This document shows positions 34,468 through 43,092 of a DNA stretch of 53,400 bases, in pieces; the stretch's first letter is position 1, and each line of letters starts with the position of its first letter. Origin of the DNA: Daejeonella sp. GTDB taxonomy: Bacteria; Bacteroidota; Bacteroidia; Sphingobacteriales; Sphingobacteriaceae. The notes under the pieces were generated by a model. The model did not search any database. It had not been told where the DNA came from and saw only the letters and a list, made by a program, of their open reading frames with translations. The translations under genes and the position numbers were made by a program. The stretch covers positions 1 through 53,400 of the forward strand of contig NZ_JAUYSS010000063.1 of assembly GCF_030695525.1 (NCBI RefSeq), written 5' to 3'.

Positions 34468-35487
34468 AGGCCTTATTATCTATTTTTTAAAAATGAAAGC
34501 AACAATTCTTACACAATATGAGTTTTTAAACTCTTTAGATTTTGATTTTATCTGCAATGCTAATTTAATTTATAAATTCAATATGGCTGATAAGGAACGA
34601 GGGAAATCTTTTGACTATATCAAGCCCGATGTCCGCAAGTAGCTATTTACCATATCGAAATTAGTTATTTGTATCAAGCAGATAAAAAAAATGCCTTTTA
34701 AGTTTAATTATTTAATTATAATGAAAAAATATCCGCAGCTTTTGCAGCAATTTCAATCAATTTACCCCTCTGCCGGGTACCAAATTCGTACCTGATTCCT
34801 CCCTGATTCGCCAATCCTTCGGCAGCTCTTCGGGTGCCCTTCGCTTGCCGCCGAAAGCCAGTCGAAGCCCTGTTGAAGCAGTCACGAAGCTGTTAGGAAT
34901 CTGTCTCGAAGCAGACTCGAACCCGAGTCGAAGACCAGTCGAACAGCAGTCGAACAGCAGTCGAAGCGGACTCGAAGGAATTGAAATTTTTCCCGAACAA
35001 AAAGAAGAAAAAAGGCGTTTTAAGGTAGATTACATGAACAAATTGAAAATTTTCCCGAAGAAACGCGCTGGAAACGCATTGTTTCCATTTAAGGCCTGAA
35101 TAAAGAATTCTAATGAGATTTTGCACTCCGCCCAACGACAATTCATCAGGATTGAAATCTTATTTCTGGCAGCCTTATTTTAGCCTTAAATTGGGAAATA
35201 AGCCCGGAGTTCTGAGCTTCCCAAGGCTTGAATTAAATTTACAAAAAATCCTGATTTTTAACCTGATTTTTTTGCTGCTCAAGATAGCGGGCAGGAATGG
35301 GCAGCTTTATAATTTGCAGGGTAAATTGGATCCCAAAATCTTTTATTAAGAAGGCAAAATATTTGAAGGGTTTTGATGAATGCTCTTAAGCCTGAGAATC
35401 ATCAGGATCTGATAGTAAATTAAATTTTTCTTTATAGTTAAACCACCTAAGCTTAAAGCAGAAAGCTTAAAGCTAAAAGCATCCAGG
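34468..35487. other. 1-kb spacer with GTCGAA repeats
   Basis: No convincing gene. GTCGAA recurs at 34861, 34927, 34938, 34949 and 34960; the last three are spaced 11 bp as (AGTCGAACAGC). CTCGAA or GACTCGAA variants lie between. ATTGAAA-TTTTCCCGAA is repeated at 34980 and 35042. A short frame at 34493-34642 (49 residues) has no support. The rest is AT-rich or low complexity. Confidence 0.5.
34859..34976. repeat. GTCGAA tandem-like repeat cluster
   Basis: About six GTCGAA or CTCGAA units in 118 bp, three of them with an exact 11-bp period. I recall runs of this type in Pedobacter-like genomes; their role is unknown. Confidence 0.7.
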
Positions 35488-35979
35488 CTAATCCAGCTTC
35501 CACTTCGCAGCCAGCTCCGCATTAAATCCATCCGCATCTTTAGGATTGGGCTCCCCTTTGCCGCTGCTGATCAATTTGTACAGACTATTCCTAATATAGC
35601 CGCTCCAGGCATCATGGCATACCTTATAACATTCGTACTCTGGCACCAGGCCTTCATGGGTAAACTGTACCAGGGTTTTACCTTTTTCTTCTTTGATATC
35701 AAAAATGAGTTTGGTATTGACCCATTCCGACTTATCATCAACGAAATTGAACTCATTGACGAGCACCAGATAAACTAATTTCTTCGCAGGAAGGGCTTCA
35801 ATCAGTTTGATTTTACAGAGGTGAATTTCTTTGTAATGGTAAAAGAATTCTTCATTGAGCTTATCGGTATTGCCCTCAATTTCTTCGGACCACCAGCCGC
35901 GAAAGTTTTTAATTGCATTGAATGCTGCTGACGCGCTTTTGTCGACAAGGATGTTTGTGGTGAAACTTTTGTTTTGCAT
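35488..35979 (-). CDS. SRPBCC (AHSA1-like) protein 1
   Basis: 163 residues. It begins MQNKSFTTNILVDKSASAAFNAIKNFRGWW, the usual start of Bacteroidota AHSA1-type START-fold proteins, and continues with alternating strands (KLIEALPAKKLVYLVLV) and a last long helix (AWSGYIRNSLYKLISSG). Such proteins bind hydrophobic ligands or activate Hsp90-like partners in other organisms; the ligand here is unknown. It is 78 bp downstream of a paralogue on the same strand; together they look like a tandem duplicate, with a low-complexity AGGTNT spacer between. Confidence 0.85.
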   Translation of the reverse strand: MQNKSFTTNILVDKSASAAFNAIKNFRGWWSEEIEGNTDKLNEEFFYHYKEIHLCKIKLIEALPAKKLVYLVLVNEFNFVDDKSEWVNTKLIFDIKEEKGKTLVQFTHEGLVPEYECYKVCHDAWSGYIRNSLYKLISSGKGEPNPKDADGFNAELAAKWKLD

Positions 35980-36057
35980 GGGTTGTTAGGTTTCAGGTGT
36001 GAGGTATCAGGTATCGGGTGTAAGATATTCGGGTGGAGGCTTTCAGGTAAACTACTA

Positions 36058-36501
36058 CTAAACATTATCTGCATCGATAAGTGGCAATAACTTGCCTTGC
36101 AAATACTGGGTCCAGGCCGGGGCACAGGCTTCGTAACATTCTGCTTCGGGATTCAAGCCTTCATGGGTAAATACCAATTCGGTTTTGTTGGCAATTTTCG
36201 AGATCTCAAAAATCACCTTGCTGCCTGTCCATTCGTCTTGCTTTTGAGTGAAATTCAACTTGCTTTCTGTTGTGAGCCAGACGACTTTCCTGTTAGGGAT
36301 TACTTCCACTAATTTATGTCTCGTAAAATGAACCCCTTCTCCGGCACTGAAACTAAACTCATCATTGAGTTTCTCTGTGTCACCAATAATTTCTTCCGAA
36401 TAATATCCCGTCCACCAGTTGCGAACATTGTTTACGGACTGAAATACCTTTTCGGGACTCTGATCAGTCAGCAGGCTTAGCGTGAAGTCTTTTGTTGCCA
36501 T
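36058..36501 (-). CDS. SRPBCC (AHSA1-like) protein 2
   Basis: 147 residues, paralogue of the previous gene: MATKDFTLSLLTDQSPEKVFQSVNNVRNWW with the same ending helix (CAPAWTQYLQGKLLPLI). The shared pattern FTHEGLNPEAECYEAC/FTHEGLVPEYECYKVC shows recent common origin. It is transcribed divergently from the GlxA-like regulator 157 bp away, which may control it. Confidence 0.85.
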   Translation of the reverse strand: MATKDFTLSLLTDQSPEKVFQSVNNVRNWWTGYYSEEIIGDTEKLNDEFSFSAGEGVHFTRHKLVEVIPNRKVVWLTTESKLNFTQKQDEWTGSKVIFEISKIANKTELVFTHEGLNPEAECYEACAPAWTQYLQGKLLPLIDADNV

Positions 36502-36580
36502 AGGTCACTTAGATTTGTATGTAACAAAATTATTTGCTTTAAAGCATTTTCGCAGGTGGCTAAATAGACATTATGGAGGG

Positions 36581-36610
36581 TTGATATAGACATTAAGTAT
36601 ACTAGCTTTG
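36581..36610 (+). promoter_or_regulatory. Bacteroidota promoter of the GlxA-like gene
   Basis: TTG (36581-36583), a 19-bp spacer and TAGCTTTG (36603-36610) match the known Bacteroidota -33/-7 pattern TTG...TAnnTTTG. The start codon at 36659 is 49 bp downstream. Confidence 0.65.
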
Positions 36611-36658
36611 TACATGTGTATTATTTTTTAATGCCCAATAAATTTCTCAATTCCCAAA

Positions 36659-37639
36659 ATGAAACATATCACGATTCTTGTCCCATCAGGCGAAGCCAAT
36701 AACCTCAGCAGCATTGTTGGTTCCTACAAAATACTTTCCAGAGCTAACGCCTATTGTCAGCAGAAGGGCAGGGGCGATTTGTTACGGATCCAATTAGCAG
36801 GTATTTCAAAAACAGTTGAGTATTATGATGGTTTATTTGCCGTTAAGCCGCATGTTCATATCTCGGCAATCAGCAGAACCGATCTGATAATTATCCCCTC
36901 GCTGAATCATAATTATCAGCAGGCGGTAGCTCAAAACAAGGTGATGATGGACTGGATTGAACGACAATATAATCAGGGTGCTGAAGTTGCTTCGATCTGC
37001 ACTGGCGCATTTCTATTGGCTTCAAGCGGTTTGCTGAATGGCAGAAGTTGTTCAACGCATTGGGCTGCAGCCGAAAATTTCAGAAGTCTGTTTCCGGAGG
37101 TAAATCTGCAGGCTGATAAACTGATCACCGATGAAAACGGCATTTATACGAATGGTGGTGCCTATTCTTTCCTGAATCTTATCATTTACCTTGTAGAAAA
37201 ATATTGCGACAGGGAGACTGCCATTTATTGCTCTAAAGTATTTCAAATCGAAATGGACCGTAACAGCCAGTCGGATTTTGCCATTTTCACCGGACAGAAA
37301 CTACACAGTGATGAAGTGGTTAAAAAAGCACAAGCCCATATTGAAGCTGAATTACACCAGAAGATCTCGTTTGAAGAATTATCCTCCAGATTCTCTGTCA
37401 GCAGGCGGAATTTCGACCGGCGGTTTATCAAAGCAACCGGCAATACCCCGGGCGAATATGCACAACGGGTTAAAATTGAAGCGGCAAAACGGGCATTTGA
37501 GAGTAGTCCGAAAACCGTAAATGAGGTGATGTATGAAGTGGGATATTCTGATTTGAAGGCTTTCAGGGAGGTTTTTAGAAAGATTACAGGGATATCTCCC
37601 ATGGAGTATCAGAATAAATATAATTCAGCTAAACTTTAA
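36659..37639 (+). CDS. GlxA-like transcriptional regulator (DJ-1/PfpI plus AraC)
   Basis: 326 residues. The N-terminal DJ-1/PfpI domain (about 1-190) has the nucleophile-elbow region ASICTGAFLLASSGLLNG with C114, followed by RSCSTHW. The C-terminal AraC-type domain (about 220-322) has two HTH motifs, ending DLKAFREVFRKITGISPMEYQ. GlxA-type proteins are sensors/activators that usually do not cleave anything. It is divergent from the SRPBCC pair and probably regulates it. The start ATG is preceded by a good promoter. Confidence 0.9.
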   Translation: MKHITILVPSGEANNLSSIVGSYKILSRANAYCQQKGRGDLLRIQLAGISKTVEYYDGLFAVKPHVHISAISRTDLIIIPSLNHNYQQAVAQNKVMMDWIERQYNQGAEVASICTGAFLLASSGLLNGRSCSTHWAAAENFRSLFPEVNLQADKLITDENGIYTNGGAYSFLNLIIYLVEKYCDRETAIYCSKVFQIEMDRNSQSDFAIFTGQKLHSDEVVKKAQAHIEAELHQKISFEELSSRFSVSRRNFDRRFIKATGNTPGEYAQRVKIEAAKRAFESSPKTVNEVMYEVGYSDLKAFREVFRKITGISPMEYQNKYNSAKL

Positions 37640-37730
37640 TGAATGATTGGCCAAAATCAGTTAATCACCTCCAAGGAAAGTTTAATTCATTTCTTTGGTC
37701 TCTGAATCTTTTACTTTACCATAACACATC

Positions 37731-37760
37731 TTGAAATATTATAGTAAACCAATACATTTG
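37731..37760 (+). promoter_or_regulatory. Bacteroidota promoter of the 37784 gene
   Basis: TTG at 37731, a 19-bp spacer and TACATTTG (37753-37760), 24 bp before the ATG at 37784. It fits TTG...TAnnTTTG. Confidence 0.65.
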
Positions 37761-37783
37761 CATTGTATCCCAATAAAAAACAA

Positions 37784-38599
37784 ATGAAATCTTCAGTATT
37801 TCTGATCGTATTTTTATTTATTAGCCAGGCCATTTTGGCACAAATAATTGCTGAAGGAGTGGTTAAGGAAGCCGGTTCTGGCAATCCTCTGGCCTATGTT
37901 AATATTGGTTTGATTGGGAAAAGTATCGGTACGGTAAGTGATGAGTCAGGAAAATTCAAACTCACGATTCCTGAAGCTAATGCCATGGATACTGTGCGCG
38001 TTTCTATGCTGGGTTATGCGCCAAAGGTTTTTACCATTTCCGACTTTATCACACAACTTGCTGATAAAGAGATTTCAATGCAGCCATCTTCCTTCCTTTT
38101 ACCGGATGTAATTATCTCAAGCAAAGAACTGAAAGAAAGGGTACTGGGAAACCCGACCGTATCTCAAAGAGTTTCGGTTGGCTTTACTTCAAACAGGCTG
38201 GGCAATGAGGTTGGGATAATTATCAAAATTAAAAAGGCACCTACCTACATAAAATCCTTTACAGCCTCTGTAGTTTCAAAAGATAATAAACCAATTAAGC
38301 TCAGGTTGAATTTTTACAGCTTAAAAGACGGGCTTCCGGATAAACTTATTCAGGATAAGAACATCTTCGTGAATGCCCCGGTGCAAAATGGAAAGCTATT
38401 TGTAGACTTGGATTCCTATAATATCGTTGCAGAAGAGGACTTCTTTGTAAGCCTCGAATGGATTGAAAGTGCCTCAGGGAATATTATGTTCTCAGGAAGC
38501 CTCATGAATGGAGCGATCATCGCTCGTGAAACAAGTCAGGCAGACTGGGAAAAAGTTAGATCGTTTGGGATTGGCTTTACGGTGAAAGCAGCGTATTGA
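37784..38599 (+). CDS. Secreted CarboxypepD_reg-like domain protein
   Basis: 271 residues from ATG 37784, with a signal peptide (MKSSVFLIVFLFISQAILA). A beta-sandwich carboxypeptidase-regulatory-like domain covers about 22-115 (GVVKEAGSGNPLAYVNIGLIGKS...GTVSDESGKF). The C-terminal half (RVSVGFTSNRLGNEVGIIIKI) is a beta-rich region without known motifs. In Bacteroidota this domain leads TonB receptors, but here it stands alone without a barrel, so the protein is periplasmic or surface-located. Function unknown. Confidence 0.8.
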   Translation: MKSSVFLIVFLFISQAILAQIIAEGVVKEAGSGNPLAYVNIGLIGKSIGTVSDESGKFKLTIPEANAMDTVRVSMLGYAPKVFTISDFITQLADKEISMQPSSFLLPDVIISSKELKERVLGNPTVSQRVSVGFTSNRLGNEVGIIIKIKKAPTYIKSFTASVVSKDNKPIKLRLNFYSLKDGLPDKLIQDKNIFVNAPVQNGKLFVDLDSYNIVAEEDFFVSLEWIESASGNIMFSGSLMNGAIIARETSQADWEKVRSFGIGFTVKAAY

Positions 38600-38605
38600 T
38601 AAAGC

Positions 38606-38648
38606 GACTGACGAATTTAACCGGTATGACGCCTAAGTAAATTCGTAA
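38606..38648. repeat. 43-bp repeat, left copy beside the toxin-antitoxin genes
   Basis: An imperfect palindrome beginning GACTGACGAATTTAA and ending TAAGTAAATTCGTAA. It matches 39412-39453 with a 1-nt length difference. Confidence 0.7.
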
Positions 38649-38698
38649 GTCAACGATCCAACTTGAAATCACCTGACAGAGCGGAAATTTTATCTAAT

Positions 38699-38989
38699 TT
38701 AAAATTCCATTGGTTCCTGCCTGTTATCCCAAAAAAAGAGTACCTCAATCTTATCTGGTTTAACCTCATAAAAAACAGATGATATTTTCTTTATTAATCC
38801 AATTCTGATATTCGGGTCAAAATCTGTTTCCTTATAAATTAACGGAGAACTGCCTATTAACTCTAAAGTTTTAATCGTGTTTCTTTTAAAATCATCGAGG
38901 GCTTTATTTCCTAATCTTTCCACTATTTGATCGCAAATTGCCCCATAAGTTTTAACGCCGGTTTCGGAAATAATAACCGGCAAACTCAT
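38699..38989 (-). CDS. RelE/ParE-type toxin
   Basis: 96 residues. Size, an N-terminal helical region and the C-terminal strands (IRIGLIKKISSVFYEVKPDKIEVLFFWDNRQEP) fit the RelE/ParE superfamily. The WDNRQ end is typical of ParE-like members in Bacteroidota. It overlaps the upstream antitoxin gene by 4 nt, so the two are co-translated. It would act on gyrase or ribosome-bound mRNA, but the target is not shown by the sequence. Confidence 0.8.
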   Translation of the reverse strand: MSLPVIISETGVKTYGAICDQIVERLGNKALDDFKRNTIKTLELIGSSPLIYKETDFDPNIRIGLIKKISSVFYEVKPDKIEVLFFWDNRQEPMEF

Positions 38990-39195
38990 TTTCTAATAGC
39001 TATCTTATCCTTAAATTCTTCTAGTGTTATACTTTTACCTGCTTCAATATCTTCCTGTCCCTTTCTAATGCCTGAAACTACATGCGCAGGTAAATTTGCT
39101 TCCTTTTTAATTTCAAAAGGAACTTCTAATGCTTTTAAAAATGCTTTTAAGGCCTTTTCCTGAAATTTATCGGGACGTACAACGTAGGTTTCCAT
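38986..39195 (-). CDS. Antitoxin partner of the RelE/ParE toxin
   Basis: 69 residues: METYVVRPDKFQEKALKAFLKALEVPFEI and an acidic C-terminal half (RKGQEDIEAGKSITLEEFKDKI). The ending, GKSITLEEF.DKI, is a pattern of Bacteroidota antitoxins paired with RelE/ParE toxins. It precedes and overlaps the toxin. It should neutralise it by direct binding. Confidence 0.75.
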   Translation of the reverse strand: METYVVRPDKFQEKALKAFLKALEVPFEIKKEANLPAHVVSGIRKGQEDIEAGKSITLEEFKDKIAIRK

Positions 39196-39411
39196 AATAC
39201 AAATTCGTTAATATCTTTCTAATGAATAGATTGCCTCAGACTATCTTTTACTATTACCCAGCAGCTTTTTTAAGTTCTTTAGTTATACACTGATATTAAA
39301 TCAAATTTACAAATTATCATACAATAATCATTCTATCCATTATACAAGGTTCGAATTACGAAATCACCTTTGCGAGTGGAAATAGATTTCGTCAGTCACA
39401 TTCAGCGTGGT

Positions 39412-39453
39412 GACTTACGAATTTAAATGCATAACGCCTAAGTAAATTCGTAA
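39412..39453. repeat. Repeat, right copy beside the toxin-antitoxin genes
   Basis: Same sequence as 38606-38648, in the same orientation. The two copies bracket 763 bp that contain the whole toxin-antitoxin module. Confidence 0.7.
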
Positions 39454-39533
39454 CCCAATAGCCATCGGGTCTAAAATCCCTTTAGGAAACAAAACCCTAA
39501 ATCTGTATTTTCGGATTCCTTTATTCAAATGAT

Positions 39534-40208
39534 ATGTTCAAAATAAAATTTTACGGCATACTTTTCCTGTTTGCTATTATCACCGCTTGCGGAAACAGTG
39601 AAAATAAAAAAGCTGATACTGAGAGTGCTGATAGCCTGGCTGTATCGAATGTAACTACGAAGAAAACTATTCTCGTCTTTGGAAATAGTCTTACTGCAGG
39701 TCTTGGAGTAGAGCCGGAAGAAGCTTTTCCGGCGCTTATTGCAAATAAAATCGATTCCTTAAATCTTCCTTATGAGGTGATCAATGCCGGATTAAGCGGT
39801 GAAACTACTGCCGCCGGAAAAGAACGGATCAACTGGTTATTAAAACAAAAAGTTGATGTGTTCGTACTCGAACTGGGTGCAAATGATGGCTTACGAGGGA
39901 TTCCGCTTACTGAAACCCGGAAGAACCTTCAGAGTATCATTGACCAGGTAAAGGCTAAATATCCGGATGCTAAACAGGTAATGACCGGCATGGAAGTGCC
40001 TCCCAATATGGGTAGCAAATATGCTTCTGAATTCAGGGTGATCTTTCCGGAACTGGCTAAGAAAAACAATATGGCATTAGTTCCATTCCTGCTCGATAAG
40101 GTTGGCGGTGTTCCTGAACTGAATCAGAGTGATGGCATTCATCCAACTCCTGAAGGACATAAAATACTAGCCGAAAATGTTTGGGTGGTATTGAAAGAAC
40201 TACTGTAA
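39534..40208 (+). CDS. Lipoprotein GDSL/SGNH hydrolase (arylesterase/TesA-like)
   Basis: 224 residues. Lipobox IITAC (Cys19), so it is membrane-anchored. The SGNH domain has S52 in FGNSLTAG (the usual GDSL with Asp to Asn, as in many Bacteroidota members), NAGLSGETTAAG (Gly block), LGANDGLRG (Asn block) and DGIHPTPEGH (Asp/His of the triad). It probably hydrolyses esters or lysolipids in the periplasm. It is followed by a strong bidirectional hairpin. Confidence 0.9.
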   Translation: MFKIKFYGILFLFAIITACGNSENKKADTESADSLAVSNVTTKKTILVFGNSLTAGLGVEPEEAFPALIANKIDSLNLPYEVINAGLSGETTAAGKERINWLLKQKVDVFVLELGANDGLRGIPLTETRKNLQSIIDQVKAKYPDAKQVMTGMEVPPNMGSKYASEFRVIFPELAKKNNMALVPFLLDKVGGVPELNQSDGIHPTPEGHKILAENVWVVLKELL

Positions 40209-40217
40209 AAAACGAAA

Positions 40218-40242
40218 GGCCCCCGATAATTATCGGGGGGCC
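40218..40242. terminator. Bidirectional terminator between convergent genes
   Basis: GGCCCCCGATAA/TTATCGGGGGGCC forms a stable hairpin, with a T-rich run beyond it on the minus strand (TTTCGTTTTTT) and a weaker one on the plus strand. It lies 9 nt after the GDSL stop and 22 nt beyond the receptor gene stop. Confidence 0.85.
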
Positions 40243-40264
40243 ATTTCAACCAATCAACATTAAA

Positions 40265-42715
40265 CTAATTTTTAATTCGTCTTTGCTCATCTTCCAATCC
40301 GGTTGAGCGGCGACGTTCGGGTTTAATTTCTGTCTTACCGAAGCGGTAACTCAGACTCAGACGGCCAATCCGGGTTTCATTTTTCTGCTCCAGATTGTAG
40401 TTAAGTCCGGTATAAGCACTGGTTATTGTTTGGCGGCGCGTATCAAATATATCGCTCAGCGCAAATTTGATATTTGCCCGCTTGTCTAATAAAGTCTTAC
40501 TGATGCCCAGATCAATACCATACTGTGAACTTATTTTCAAAGTTCCATACTCAATCGGGGATCTGTAATCAGCCAGAAGCTCTGCACTTAAGGTCTTGCT
40601 GATACTGAATTTATGCTGAGAATTAAATTGAAATGCTACTTTTCCGCTGTTCAGATCCTGGCCCCTAAGGTCGGAAGATCGAAAGCCAAGATAGTATGCA
40701 AGTATATTATTACTGCTGCTCCACCATTTGCTTAAAGTGACTGGGGCATTCAGGTTTAAACCATAATTGATCTGTTTGTCAAGATTCTCATTGGTCTGGA
40801 ATAATGCCTTTTTTGCAGTATCAGGAAGCAAAACCTCAGTAATCACATCCCTGGTCAGGCTGTAATTTAACGATAGATTATACGTCTTTTTATAATTATA
40901 AGACACTTCATAGTTATTGGTATACTGCGGATTCAGGAATGGATTTCCCTGATTATAGGTGTACTGATCAAGAAAGTAAATAAAGGGATTCAAAGCATCA
41001 TAACTCGGGCGGTCGATGCGGCGACTGTAAGACAAAGCCATATCCAGATTCTTAGAAAGTGTTTGATTGATAAATAAACTCGGGAAAATATCCAGATAGC
41101 TACGCTCCACCAGTTTGGAAGTAGTGATGGAATTTCCCTTTGAATTTGTTTGTTCTGCCCTCAATCCAAACTGAATACTGGTTTTCTTAAACTGTTTATT
41201 CAGATTAGTATAGGCGGCATTTACATTTTCATCATATACAAACTGATTGCTTCTCCGGATATCATTTTCCCAATTACTGCCTTTCAGTTCCTCAAACCTG
41301 AAATCATTATCAGTTTTAACAATGCTGCTCTTTATTCCGGCTTCAAACTTCATGGTCTTATTCAAAGGCAGGGTATAATCTGCTTTGAGGGCCTTAATAT
41401 TGATCAGAGAGGGGGTACTGTTCCTGATTAAAGAAGGAGCTTTGTTCGGTCCGTTATAATTCACAAATTGATTGTCGTACAGTGTTCGGTTATCGCCATT
41501 AAAACGTGAATAATCGAGGTCAACTGAAAGCTCCATTCCTGAAGTATCCAGAACTGATTTATAATTCAAATTATAAGCCATATTACTGTACTTACTGTTT
41601 TCATTGTTGATCGCAATTACCGATGAATCGGCCTGGCTGTATGATCGCCCGATAGCAGTTATATTATTGTTCAAATCTGAACCTGAATTGCTGTAACCAT
41701 TCACCAGAAATCCCAGTGTATTATTCTTATTCAGAAAAAAGTCAAGCCCTGCTTTAAAATTATTATTATCGTTTTTCCTTAATGAATTTACTTGCTGCCC
41801 GAAATAGGTCATCACATTTGAATTTGCAACCTCCCGGTTAATGCTCAAATCCTGCCCACGGTCTACACTTGAGAAATTATAATTTCCAAAAAGGTTGATA
41901 TCCCTGTTCCGGTGGTTCAATGAGAGTCCGGCATTTGAACGATAGTTATCCCCATAGCCGGTACCGGCTGTCAGGGTACCGTTCGTACCCACATTATTGC
42001 TTTTTTTGGTTTTGATATTGATAATTCCCGAATTACCGGCCGCATCGTATTTGGCAGAAGGATTGGTGATGAGTTCAATGGTTTCGATCTGTGAACTGGG
42101 CATACTTTTCAGCAGGTTTGCGACATCTGCATTACTCATATAGGTTTGCTTGCCATCAATCATAATTAAGACACCCTGCTTACCCTGCATGGCAATGTTA
42201 TCATTCTGGTCTACAGTAACCCCCGGAGCTCGCTGAAGTACTTCCAGTGCTGTTGAACCTGTGGCAACACTGCTGTTCTCAACATTTACAACCAGCCTGT
42301 CCATTTTCCGCTCAACAAATGGCTTTATGGCTCTCACAGTCACTTCTCCAAGCATTTTACTATCCTTTGCTACAATGATCTCAGGGAAATTCATCAAAGG
42401 GTTTGCCTGATTGATGCTGAATGCTTTAGTACTTGTTTTCTTAAATCCAATCATGCTGGCGGTTAGAAAATAATCTCCTGCGGGTAAATCAGATAGTAAA
42501 AACTTACCATCCAGATCGCTTAGAGCTGTACGGACCAATGAAGAATCAATGCTTTTCAAAAGACTTATGGTCGCAAAATCAAGGGGCTTTTTCTCTTCAT
42601 CCAATACAGTTCCGCTTATTTTTGATCCCGGAATTTTGTTTTGGGCAAAGCCGGATCCTGCGGAACAAAGGAAACAAAGTATAGTAAGTATAAATGCAAA
42701 GTATAGTTTATTCAT
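40265..42715 (-). CDS. Outer-membrane beta-barrel receptor (CarboxypepD_reg, plug, OMP_b-brl_3)
   Basis: 816 residues from the Met at 42715, which starts the signal peptide (MNKLYFAFILTILCFLCSAG); an upstream Met at 42766 is less likely. A CarboxypepD_reg domain (about 32-115: GTVLDEEKKPLDFATISLL) is followed by a plug-like region (VNVENSSVATGSTALEVLQRAPGV) with LIMIDGKQTYMSNADV and a large barrel ending in LSYRFGKTEIKPERR. It is of the TonB-dependent-receptor-related group that has the barrel of the OMP_b-brl_3 type. No SusD partner is adjacent. Substrate unknown. Confidence 0.9.
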   Translation of the reverse strand: MNKLYFAFILTILCFLCSAGSGFAQNKIPGSKISGTVLDEEKKPLDFATISLLKSIDSSLVRTALSDLDGKFLLSDLPAGDYFLTASMIGFKKTSTKAFSINQANPLMNFPEIIVAKDSKMLGEVTVRAIKPFVERKMDRLVVNVENSSVATGSTALEVLQRAPGVTVDQNDNIAMQGKQGVLIMIDGKQTYMSNADVANLLKSMPSSQIETIELITNPSAKYDAAGNSGIINIKTKKSNNVGTNGTLTAGTGYGDNYRSNAGLSLNHRNRDINLFGNYNFSSVDRGQDLSINREVANSNVMTYFGQQVNSLRKNDNNNFKAGLDFFLNKNNTLGFLVNGYSNSGSDLNNNITAIGRSYSQADSSVIAINNENSKYSNMAYNLNYKSVLDTSGMELSVDLDYSRFNGDNRTLYDNQFVNYNGPNKAPSLIRNSTPSLINIKALKADYTLPLNKTMKFEAGIKSSIVKTDNDFRFEELKGSNWENDIRRSNQFVYDENVNAAYTNLNKQFKKTSIQFGLRAEQTNSKGNSITTSKLVERSYLDIFPSLFINQTLSKNLDMALSYSRRIDRPSYDALNPFIYFLDQYTYNQGNPFLNPQYTNNYEVSYNYKKTYNLSLNYSLTRDVITEVLLPDTAKKALFQTNENLDKQINYGLNLNAPVTLSKWWSSSNNILAYYLGFRSSDLRGQDLNSGKVAFQFNSQHKFSISKTLSAELLADYRSPIEYGTLKISSQYGIDLGISKTLLDKRANIKFALSDIFDTRRQTITSAYTGLNYNLEQKNETRIGRLSLSYRFGKTEIKPERRRSTGLEDEQRRIKN

Positions 42716-43092
42716 TTCTTTATTATCCAAAAATCTGCACAAAAACCCTCCTAAAAATCGTTTCAATGACTCTTGCTACAAAACAGGAAATCTGATTGCT
42801 GGTATTGGTTTAAATGTATTTGATGATAAGACGGCAGGGAAATGAATAGGTTACAGAAAAAAGTGAAAAAGGGATTTTCGCATATTTGTGGCGGTGGCGG
42901 ATCAAGCCCGCCATGACAAAGGGCTGCTGAGCAGAAAGGGGATTCTGGCTAGGATGCTGGAATATTTAAATAGAGATTGTCATTACTTGACATTTAATAA
43001 GTTCCTTCTCCGCCCGGGGCGGATCGGGATGAAACCTTACTCAAATGAAATAAAAGCTACAGACTTTGCTCCCCATTCCCTATTTCCAATTC
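42716..43092. other. 377-bp spacer
   Basis: No gene. A weak dyad TGGCGG...CCGCCA lies around 42895-42913. Near 43090-43118 a 15-bp unit TCTCAACTCTCCA(T/C) is repeated twice and runs into the end of the kinase gene. Confidence 0.4.

Noticed and set aside
34493-34642. 49-codon + strand frame divergent from RhuM copy 2
   Set aside because: No promoter, family motif or coupling was found; could be chance in an AT-rich region.
34859-34976. CRISPR array
   Set aside because: Repeats are 6-11 bp with no unique spacers and no cas genes in the window.
35113-35349. 78-codon + strand frame in the repeat-bearing spacer
   Set aside because: No signal, motif or coupling; the surroundings are AT-rich repeats.
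39340-39370. tRNA T-arm-like GGTTCGAAT
   Set aside because: No acceptor stem, anticodon arm or D-arm can be drawn around it.
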